From: Synechococcus sp. Cruz-7E5
Lineage (GTDB): Bacteria > Cyanobacteriota > Cyanobacteriia > PCC-6307 > Cyanobiaceae
Assembly: GCF_024345995.1 (NCBI RefSeq)
Contig: NZ_JAGQCE010000004.1
Coordinates: 1-64,000, forward strand
DNA: 64,000 bases
Reading direction: 5' to 3'
Shown: piece after piece, positions 51,392-58,324 of the stretch
How the letters are laid out: every line of letters starts with the position of its first letter
Position numbering within the stretch: the first letter of the stretch is position 1
Translations under genes and position numbers: made by a program
Notes under the pieces: model-generated
Seen by the model: only the letters and a program-made list of their open reading frames with translations
Databases searched by the model: none
Told to the model about the DNA's origin: nothing

Positions 51392-52675
51392 GTGCGGATC
51401 CTGATGTTGATCGAATGGAACCCCGGCCGTGGCGGCGCCGAGGCCTTTGCCCTGCGGCTCCGGAATGGCTTGCGGCAGGCTGGCGATGAGGTACGCCTTC
51501 TCACCAGCGCAGCAGGTAGCGCCGCCGATGGCACTGCGGACTATGTGGTGCCGACCAGCCAAAGGCGGGCCGTCCGGGCCCTGCTCCAGATCCACGATCC
51601 CCGGGCCGCAGCCACGGTGCGTCGTGCTGTTCGGGAGTTTCGTCCCGATGTTGCCTGGATCAATATGTTTGCCCTCCAGCTTTCTCCCTCGGTGTTCGGG
51701 GCACTCGGATCCACTCCCTCGGTGTTGTTCGTCTCCGATTACAAGCTCCTTTGTCCGCTGAGCTCCCGGTTGCTGCCTGACGGCAGCCTCTGCAAACAGA
51801 ACGCCGGCATCGCCTGCCTGGCGGCCGGCTGCCTGAGCCCGCCCCACTGGCTGCGCGACCAGCTCCGCTACGCGGCCGTCCGCCGTGCCCTTTGCCGGGT
51901 GCACACGATGGTGGCGTGCAGCGCCTGGGTGCAGAAGGAACTGCAGAGGGCCGGCTGGCCTTCGCAGGTGCTCCCCACTCCCGTCGTCCCCCGGCCTGCC
52001 CGCCCCCGTCGGCCATCCTCGGAGCCCAGCTTCCTGTTCATTGGTCGGCTTGATCGGGAGAAGGGAGTTGACCTGTTGCTTGGGGCGTTCGCGAGGATGC
52101 CCTCGCCGGGCCGTCTCCACCTGGCCGGTGTGGGGCCGTGCCGGCGCGATCTCGAAGCCCTGGCACGTTCACTCGGCTTGGGCGATCGAGTGCGCTTCCT
52201 TGGTTGGTTGGAGCGAGAGGCGATCGATCGTGAGCTGACCACTGCCTGGGCAGTAGTTGTGCCCTCCCTGTGGGCCGAGCCTTTGGGGATGGTGGCCCAG
52301 GAAGCCATCGCTGCCGGAGTGCCGGTGATCGCCAGCGCTGCGGGTGGGCTGTCCGAGATCGTGCAGGACGGGCGCCATGGGTTGCTGTTTCCCAACGGCG
52401 ATGGCGTGGCCCTGACCGCCTGCCTGACGCGGATCGCCACTCAGGCGGACTTCCCGGAGCACCACGTGGCAGGGGCGGTGGTGCAGGAGGTGGCGCAGCG
52501 CTTCGATCCCGAAGCCACCCTTGAGCACTGGCGAGAGATCCTCGCCGCCGCCTCCGAGGGCCGCGTCGGAACGAACGCTTCCACGGCCTTCAGCGATACG
52601 CCGAAGGCCCCACATCAAGCCCCCGCAGCGCACGCACCATGCCAGGGATCTCAAGGGCATGCACCACCAGGGTGA
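51392..52675 (+). CDS. Glycosyltransferase family 4 (GT4), GTG start
   Basis: A 427-residue GT-B enzyme: RILMLIEWNPGRGGAEAFALRLRNGL, then a Cys-rich linker loop (LLCPLSSRLLPDGSLCKQNAGIACLAAGC), SFLFIGRLDREKGVDLLLGAF, LHLAGVGPCRRDLEAL and EPLGMVAQEAIAAGVPVIAS with the E-x7-E site. The linker resembles the GT4 at 20979, so these two may be related. The start codon is GTG at 51392. The final 86 bp overlap the convergent GT2 ending at 52590, so the last about 28 residues are low-complexity and may be a late extension. Confidence 0.9.
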   Translation: MRILMLIEWNPGRGGAEAFALRLRNGLRQAGDEVRLLTSAAGSAADGTADYVVPTSQRRAVRALLQIHDPRAAATVRRAVREFRPDVAWINMFALQLSPSVFGALGSTPSVLFVSDYKLLCPLSSRLLPDGSLCKQNAGIACLAAGCLSPPHWLRDQLRYAAVRRALCRVHTMVACSAWVQKELQRAGWPSQVLPTPVVPRPARPRRPSSEPSFLFIGRLDREKGVDLLLGAFARMPSPGRLHLAGVGPCRRDLEALARSLGLGDRVRFLGWLEREAIDRELTTAWAVVVPSLWAEPLGMVAQEAIAAGVPVIASAAGGLSEIVQDGRHGLLFPNGDGVALTACLTRIATQADFPEHHVAGAVVQEVAQRFDPEATLEHWREILAAASEGRVGTNASTAFSDTPKAPHQAPAAHAPCQGSQGHAPPG

Positions 52676-53564
52676 GGATGATCACCAGGGGCAGGTCACC
52701 CCGGCGCAGACCGAACGGGCGGAGCAGCGGCAGCGCCCGGACGAGGCGATCCACAACCCGATAGAGCACCAGGGGCGGAATTGCCAAAGTACCCAGCCTG
52801 CGGACGACAAGCGCCCCGCGGATCCTGGTGTCGAGCTGGCGGATGCGGATTTCGGTCCAGCCCACGCCACGTCGCACGTCCCGCTCCATCGGCCAGCCCT
52901 CGAAGTCGTGCACCACCCGCATCTCGGGACAGAAGAACAGAGGCAGACCCTCGCGCCGCCAGGTTTCGGTGAGCAATCGATAGGCAAATGGACCCATACC
53001 CTCGGGCAGCGGGGTCGCCAGCAAAGCGTCGCGGCGAGCGATCATGTTGTTGGTGGCGAGCAGCTCGATCCTGCCTTCACGGCCGATGTCGGTGTAAGAA
53101 CGGGACAGCAGTCCCAGTACGCACTCAACCCTCGTGCGGCCTGCATAGGTGGTGCGTCCGCTGATGGCCACTGCCTCCGGATGCCTTCCCATCGCCGCAA
53201 CGCCGGCTGAGATCCACGATCGATCGGGAACGTTGTCGGCATCAAGCACCATCAGCAGTTCCGAGCGGGCCTGGCTGATTGCGGTGTTCTTCAGCTCGTA
53301 GCTTCCATCCGCCTTGCCTCTGACAAGCCTTAACCCCGGCAGCAGGCCCGGCAGATCAGCCGGCATGGCCGCCAGACAGCTTTCGTTCTCCACCAGGAGC
53401 ACCTCCACGCAGCCATCGAAATCCTGATCGGCAAGGCCGGCTAAACAACAGCGCATGTCCTCCCACCCCTTGCCCTCTCCGCCGCGGTAATCGGAGACGA
53501 CCAGCACTGTCAACACAGGATCGCAGGTCAAGGGGATCGTGAGCAGTGGGACGGGTCTCAGCAT
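52590..53564 (-). CDS. Glycosyltransferase family 2 (GT2) with C-terminal membrane helices
   Basis: A 324-residue GT2: VLTVLVVSDYRGGEGKGWEDMRCCL, VEVLLVENESCLA, YELKNTAISQARSELLMVLDADNVPDRSW with the DxD near residue 107, ELLATNNMIARRDALL and a C-terminal hydrophobic region (LAIPPLVLYRVVDRLVRALPLL, LPLVIILTLVVHALEIPGMV). It resembles the GT2 at 23152 in overall shape. It is the last island gene on the right and converges with the GT4, overlapping it by 86 bp. Confidence 0.9.
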   Translation of the reverse strand: MLRPVPLLTIPLTCDPVLTVLVVSDYRGGEGKGWEDMRCCLAGLADQDFDGCVEVLLVENESCLAAMPADLPGLLPGLRLVRGKADGSYELKNTAISQARSELLMVLDADNVPDRSWISAGVAAMGRHPEAVAISGRTTYAGRTRVECVLGLLSRSYTDIGREGRIELLATNNMIARRDALLATPLPEGMGPFAYRLLTETWRREGLPLFFCPEMRVVHDFEGWPMERDVRRGVGWTEIRIRQLDTRIRGALVVRRLGTLAIPPLVLYRVVDRLVRALPLLRPFGLRRGDLPLVIILTLVVHALEIPGMVRALRGLDVGPSAYR

Positions 53565-53661
53565 GCTGGTTCTGCCAGCACAGGTGCATTCACTGGTCCT
53601 CGGTCCGGGCGTTCGGGTTCAAGCCGGTGGTGCTGTTGTGTCGTCAGCCCATGCCTATAGT

Positions 53662-53760
53662 CTCTCTGGCCCGGCGATGGTTTGCCTGCTGGAAAAGTGA
53701 CATATCGAGGCCGACTTTGCGCTCCAGAGTGATCAAGTGGCCGTCGAGAAATGCCCTGCT
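53662..53760 (+). pseudogene. DUF3307 gene fragment
   Basis: The plus strand can be aligned to the intact DUF3307 gene (15500-15600). The best part encodes ADFALQSDQVAVEKCP, matching ADFGLQSDRMAVEKCP of the intact protein, with about 75-80% base identity. A TGA (53698) precedes it and TAA follows within three codons. It is only about 100 bp long and cannot be functional. It is more diverged than the speA duplicate, so it may be a relic of another DUF3307 paralogue rather than a recent copy. Confidence 0.7.
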
Positions 53761-53974
53761 TAATATCTCAAGCTCTTCTGGCCGCGTTGACGGCATGGTG
53801 TGATTGGCAGCGGCCGAATGGCTGCTCCATGACCTCATCGGGATAGGTCAATGCCGGCATTGCTATGGCCCCGGCATCGACTAGGGGGGGCTCTGGAAAA
53901 CTGAGCCTCATCGCGGGATAATGGCCCCATGACCTTTGGCCAGGACTGGGTTGATGGGTGGCAAGCAGCTTGGC

Positions 53975-54004
53975 TGTCGCTTCGCGGAGGGCTTGGCCCA
54001 CGGT
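53975..54004 (+). repeat. GCTTCGCGGAGGGC-type small repeat
   Basis: GCTTCGCGGAGGGCTTGGCC followed by CACGGT is inserted between the codons for KQLG and DYEQ near the start of transposase C. Element B carries a related unit at the same site (49088-49130). Confidence 0.65.
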
Positions 54005-54029
54005 GATTACGAGCAGACCACGGCCCTTA

Positions 54030-54064
54030 CCGAGCCCGCAGGGCGAGCGTGGCGGAGCCACTAG
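54030..54064 (+). repeat. Double-hairpin small repeat, copy 3
   Basis: A 35-nt unit with hairpins GCCC-gca-GGGC and GTGGC-gga-GCCAC, ending CTAG. It follows the DYEQTTA codons and puts a TAG stop into the transposase frame. It is nearly identical to copies at 32065-32099 and 49029-49062. Confidence 0.78.
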
Positions 54065-54199
54065 AAACGCACCAAACGCGAGAAGTTCCTCGCTGATATG
54101 GACCAAGTGGTGCCCTGGCAGGCGCTGATTGAACTGATCGACGCCTACTACCCCAGTACCAGCAAGAAATGCGGCCGTCCGCCTTACCCGCTGGCCACG

Positions 54200-54225
54200 T
54201 AGCCCTTGGCTTCCGCGAAGCGGTT
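54200..54225 (-). repeat. 26-nt small mobile repeat, copy 2
   Basis: On the minus strand this is the same unit as 32177-32202 (24 of 26 bases), with core GCTTCGCGGAAGCC. It is inserted between codons for PLAT and LRIHL of transposase C, adds 24 bases net and brings in a TAG. Confidence 0.78.
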
Positions 54226-54901
54226 GCTGCGGATCCACCTTATGCAGCAGTGGTACAGCCTCAGCGATCCAGGCATGGAAGAAGCGCTGATTGAGGTGCC
54301 CACCATGCGCCGTTTCGCTGGGATCGAAATGATCAACGATCGAATCCCGGATGAGACCACGATCTTGGCTTCCGGCATCTGCTGGAGAGGCACAACCTGG
54401 GAGAGCAGATCTTTGAGACGGTGAAAGGCCATCTCAAGCAGCGGGGAATGGCGATGAAGCAGGGCACGATCATCGATGCCACCTTGATCGCCGCACCGAG
54501 TTCCACCAAGAACAAAGCTGGGGAGCGTGATCCTGAGATGCACCAGACCTGCAAGGGCAAGCAGTGGCACTTTGGAAGGTTGAGCATCCCTTTCGCGTGA
54601 TAAAACAACAGTTCGGCTTCCAGAAGACGCGGCTGCGGGGCATGACCAAGAACGGCTGCAAATTCAAGGTGCTGGCCACACTGATAAACCTGTTCTTGGC
54701 CCGCCGCCAACTGCTGTTGACAAGCTGAATGAGGGATCAGTGTGCCTATTAGGCACTGATCAGCAGAAGAAACTGGGCAGATCTACTTCGGAATCGGCAG
54801 TAATTGCCTGATTGAAGCCTTGATGCCCATAGATGCGCACATTTAGGACATGGTGCCGCTGTTTGTTACCGCACGGAGGGCGTTGCCCAGAGTTTCCCTA
54901 G

Positions 54902-54967
54902 GTGCTGCATCTGGGCAGCAAGGGGGCTTGGGCAGCAGTGCTGAACAAAGGCGGCCCGCTCGGCTGA
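54902..54967. other. Short spacer between IS5 element C and speA
   Basis: No gene or clear terminator is visible. The sequence downstream of speA here differs from that downstream of the decayed copy at 16475, where the cNMP-domain gene follows directly. Confidence 0.4.
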
Positions 54968-54970
54968 GGC

Positions 54971-56947
54971 TCAGGTCTGCAGGTAGGTGCTCTGGCGCAG
55001 GCTGTTCTGCAGATGGGCCATCAGCCGGCCGGCGCCAGTCACCGTGAGGGTGCCGCGGTGAATGGCGGCCTCGCTGGCCACCCGCAGACGCTCAAGCAGG
55101 GCCTCAGGATCGTGTTCCATCGCTTTGAGCACCTCCGCGTTGCTGTTCCCCCGCACCACATGGTCGACCCGATAGCGGCCGTTGGCGCCCAGACGGATAT
55201 GGACTGCATTGGTGCTGCCGAACAGGTTATGCAGGTTGCCCATCACTTCCTGGTAGGCACCGCCGAGAAACAGGCCGATCCAGTAGGGCTCACCCTCGCG
55301 AAGTTCATGCAGTTCCAACAGCGGTTTGGCCTGTCCGGGGCCGATGAAGCGAGCCAGCTTGCCGTCCGAATCGCAGGTGAGGTCAGCAAAGCTGCCCAGG
55401 CGGCTGGGGCGCTCATCGAGCCGGTGGATCGGCATCACCGGAAAGAGCTGATCGATCGCCCAGGTGTCTGGAGCGGAGCGGAAGATCGAGAGGTTGGCGT
55501 AGTACGTGCCCGCCAGGGCTGCCTGCAATGCCTTGAGATCGTCGGGAATGGGAGTGTTCGAGCTCCAGTTCTCCAGCTGAGCGGCGATCGCCTGGCAGCA
55601 GGCCCAGTAGAGCTGCTCGGCCGCCCCCCGCTCGGTGAGGCTGAGGTAGCCAAGCCGGAAGGCGGAGAGGGCGTCCTGCTTGAACTTGATGGCGTCGTTC
55701 CAGCCCTCCTGCAGGTGTTCGGCGTGGCCTGGGGCATCGAGGACGGTGGCCTGGATCGAGGCCAGGGTGTCGCGCAGGTTGCGCACGATCAGCGGTTCCA
55801 CCTCCTGCGGCGCCGGCTCCTCCCCCTGCACCCCCCCGCTGCCGAGCACATCGAAGATGAGCACGCTGAAGTGACTGGCGATGGCACGGCCGCTCTCGCT
55901 CACCAGGGTGGGCAGCGGCACCGAGCGGTGTTCGCAGCACTCCCGCACCGTGGCCACCACGTCGTTGGCGTAGTTCTGCAGGGAGTAGTTGGTGGAGGCG
56001 GCGGTGGCGGTGCGGCTGCCGTCGTAGTCGATGCCGAGGCCGCCGCCCACATCGAGATAGCCCATCGGCGCTCCGAGCTCGGCCAGCTGCACATAGATCT
56101 GGCCCGCCTCCTGCAGGGCGTCCTTGAGCACGGCGATGTCGTTGATCTGGCTGCCCACGTGGAAGTGGAGCAGGCGCAGCTCGCTGAGCAGATCGACCTG
56201 GCGCAGGGCCTCGACCGTGGCGAGCAGATCCGGCACAGAAAGGCCGAACTTGGCGCGCTCGCCCACCGAGCTGCCCCAGCGGCCGGTGCTGCGGCTGGCC
56301 AGCTTGGCGCGCACACCGATCAGGGGAGCTGCTCCCAGATCCCGGCTGGCACGGATGATCCTCTCCACCTCATCGGGCTGCTCGATCACCACCACCGGCT
56401 GCCGGCCCAGCTGTCGGGCCAGGATCGCCGTTTCGATGTAGCGCTGGTCCTTGTAGCCGTTGCAGATCAGCAGGGCCTCGGGGTCCTCCACCAGCGAGAG
56501 CGCGATCAGCAGCTCCGCCTTGCTGCCGGCCTCCAGACCGAAATGCCACTGGCGGCCGCTTTCCACCAGCTGCTCCACCACGTGGCGCTGCTGGTTGCAC
56601 TTCACCGGGAACACCCCCTGATAGCGGCCGGCGTAGCCGTACTGGGCGATCGCCCGCTCGAAGGCTGCATGGAGCCGCTCCAGCCGGTCTTCGAGGATGT
56701 CGTCGAAGCGGATCAGCAGCGGCAGGGAGAGGTCGCGGCTCTGCAGGCCCTCCACCAGGTCGACCAGATCGAGGGAACCACCGCGATCACCACGGGGCTG
56801 CACCATCACATGACCGCGACTGTTGGCGCTGAAATAGGGCTCGCCCCACCCCTCCAACCCGTACAGCCGCGTGCTGTCTGCCACGGTCCAGGGGGCGGAA
56901 GCACCGGGGAGAGCTTCCGGCGGGCGGGTCGGGTCGGCGAGCACCAT
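54971..56947 (-). CDS. speA: Biosynthetic arginine decarboxylase
   Basis: A 658-residue PLP enzyme that turns arginine into agmatine, the first step of polyamine synthesis. It starts with LYGLEGWGEPYFSANSRGHVMVQP, has the lysine motif FPVKCNQQRHVV near residue 115 (PLP Schiff base), HFHVGSQINDIAVLKDAL, GGGLGIDYDG and the C-terminal barrel ending AHLQNSLRQSTYLQT. The length and all segments fit the bacterial SpeA family, so this copy is intact. Its 3' part is repeated, decayed, at 16475-16912. It is divergent from ndk across 209 bp. Confidence 0.97.
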   Translation of the reverse strand: MVLADPTRPPEALPGASAPWTVADSTRLYGLEGWGEPYFSANSRGHVMVQPRGDRGGSLDLVDLVEGLQSRDLSLPLLIRFDDILEDRLERLHAAFERAIAQYGYAGRYQGVFPVKCNQQRHVVEQLVESGRQWHFGLEAGSKAELLIALSLVEDPEALLICNGYKDQRYIETAILARQLGRQPVVVIEQPDEVERIIRASRDLGAAPLIGVRAKLASRSTGRWGSSVGERAKFGLSVPDLLATVEALRQVDLLSELRLLHFHVGSQINDIAVLKDALQEAGQIYVQLAELGAPMGYLDVGGGLGIDYDGSRTATAASTNYSLQNYANDVVATVRECCEHRSVPLPTLVSESGRAIASHFSVLIFDVLGSGGVQGEEPAPQEVEPLIVRNLRDTLASIQATVLDAPGHAEHLQEGWNDAIKFKQDALSAFRLGYLSLTERGAAEQLYWACCQAIAAQLENWSSNTPIPDDLKALQAALAGTYYANLSIFRSAPDTWAIDQLFPVMPIHRLDERPSRLGSFADLTCDSDGKLARFIGPGQAKPLLELHELREGEPYWIGLFLGGAYQEVMGNLHNLFGSTNAVHIRLGANGRYRVDHVVRGNSNAEVLKAMEHDPEALLERLRVASEAAIHRGTLTVTGAGRLMAHLQNSLRQSTYLQT

Positions 56948-57156
56948 CGGAGGCTGGGTTGCGGCGAAGCCTGTCGGTGGGAATCTAGGCGGGATGCCGC
57001 TGCCAGACTGGGGCCAGAGAGAGCACTGCCGGCGCTGCTGGCATCAACGCAGTTCCGGCCGCAGACCCGATCGTATGGCGGTTGTCATGCCAGGGCTTGC
57101 TTGCCAAGCGGCAGGCCCAGCGCGGACGATGGCTCGATCAGCCGTCTTCTCTTGCC

Positions 57157-57615
57157 ATGGCCACCGAACGCACCTTCCTCGCAATCAAGCCCGATGGGGT
57201 GCAGCGGGGACTGGTGGGCGAGATCCTGGGCCGCTTCGAGCGCAAGGGTTTCAAGCTGGTGGGCCTCAAGCAGCTCGTGCCCAGTCGGGAGCTGGCCGAA
57301 AGCCACTACGGCGTGCACCGCGAGCGCCCCTTTTTCGCCGGCCTGGTGGAGTTCATCACCAGTGGTCCGGTGGTGGCGATGGTGTGGGAGGGCGACGGCG
57401 TGATCGCCAGCGCCCGCAAGCTGATCGGCGCCACCAAGCCCCTCGAGGCTGAGCCCGGCACCATCCGCGGCGATCTGGCGGTGAACATCGGCCGAAATGT
57501 GATCCACGGCTCCGACGCTCCGGAAACCGCCGTCTTTGAGATCGGCCTCTGGTTCCAGCCCTCAGAGCTGAGCGACTGGTCGCCGGCCGATCAGGTGTGG
57601 CGCTGCGAAGACTGA
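57157..57615 (+). CDS. ndk: Nucleoside diphosphate kinase
   Basis: A 152-residue NDK that balances nucleoside triphosphate pools by a phospho-histidine ping-pong reaction. It starts [22 protein letters not shown] and contains the active-site histidine motif [12 protein letters not shown] near residue 117, then EIGLWF. The length is standard. ATG at 57157 gives the canonical N-terminus; earlier in-frame ATGs add unrelated residues. The next gene on the strand is a FecR-type protein 67 bp downstream. Confidence 0.97.
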   Translation: MATERTFLAIKPDGVQRGLVGEILGRFERKGFKLVGLKQLVPSRELAESHYGVHRERPFFAGLVEFITSGPVVAMVWEGDGVIASARKLIGATKPLEAEPGTIRGDLAVNIGRNVIHGSDAPETAVFEIGLWFQPSELSDWSPADQVWRCED

Positions 57616-57682
57616 GAGGCCAGGCTGGATCCAGCCGCAGCCTGCAGTCATCGCCAGCCTCAACCCTCTCGTCCCATGGGCC

Positions 57683-58324
57683 TTGACCGGCCTGGTCGTT
57701 GTAGCTGGCTTCCTGCCGCCGGCCCAGGCCCGTGGGGCTGTGTCTTCTCTGCCGAAGGTGGTGGAGGTGCCCTCCAGGCCGGCCTATGTCATCCCGCCCC
57801 GGGAGAAGGAATCCGACGCTCGCCCCGGCCAGAGCCTGGTTCCCTCCACGGTGTTGCGTACACGCAAACCAGGGCGGGTTCAGGTGGCATTCCCCGATGG
57901 CCGTCGATTCCGTCTGGGGGGCGATTCTCTCGCCTTGATCGGCCACCGCGACGTGGAACTCAGCCGCGGCCAGATCATCGGTTGGTTGCTGCCCGGCCGC
58001 ACCGGTGGGGCGCCCCTGCGGATCAGGACAAGGGTTGGTACCGCCTCGATCTCAGGCACCACCGTGTTTCTTGAAGCCGGCCCAGAGCGGCTGCGGATTT
58101 TCAGCTGGGAAGGGTCAGTTCAGGTGGAAGCCGTTGACGGTCAGCGCTTCATCCTCAGCAGTGGTGAGGAGGTGATTCATGAGAACGGCGCCTGGAGTGG
58201 GCCGCGGCAGTTAAGCCGAGCCGAGGCAAGCCAGCGACGCCGTGCCAGCACCTTGCTCCAAGGTTTCAGCTCGCCGATGGAAACCCTGCCGGCCCTGGAG
58301 CGGGAGCTGGATCGCATGCCGTGA
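57683..58324 (+). CDS. FecR-domain exported protein (partner of cyclase copy 2)
   Basis: About 213 residues with a hydrophobic leader (LVVVAGFLPPAQA) and then a FecR-type domain: LRTRKPGRVQVAFPDGRRFRLGGDSLALIG, LSRGQIIGWLLPG, LRIRTRVGTASISGTTVFLEAG, LRIFSWEGSVQVEAVDG. I use TTG at 57683; no ATG or GTG is in frame just upstream, and the ATG at 57676 is in a different frame, so the start is uncertain. The stop TGA overlaps the GTG start of the cyclase (GTGA at 58321-58324), so the two proteins are translationally coupled. This close coupling supports a physical or functional pair. Confidence 0.8.
   Translation: MTGLVVVAGFLPPAQARGAVSSLPKVVEVPSRPAYVIPPREKESDARPGQSLVPSTVLRTRKPGRVQVAFPDGRRFRLGGDSLALIGHRDVELSRGQIIGWLLPGRTGGAPLRIRTRVGTASISGTTVFLEAGPERLRIFSWEGSVQVEAVDGQRFILSSGEEVIHENGAWSGPRQLSRAEASQRRRASTLLQGFSSPMETLPALERELDRMP

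Larger units (their letters stand above)
53881..54901 (+). mobile_element. IS5-family element C with CTAG target duplication
   Basis: The element is bounded by CTAG at 53881-53884 and 54898-54901, the YTAR-type 4-bp target duplication of the IS5 group. Its ends resemble each other (left GGGGGGCTCTGGAAAAC, right on the other strand GGAAACTCTGGGCAAC). The transposase starts near 53955 (MGGKQLG..DYEQTTA), then shows KRTKREKFLADMDQVVPWQALIELIDAYYPSTSKK and SDPGMEEALIEVPTMRRFAGIEMINDR. It is broken by three small inserts, a frameshift near 54370 and a deletion joining WHFG to [20 protein letters not shown] (to 54728). It is inactive and lies between the island and speA. Confidence 0.85.
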
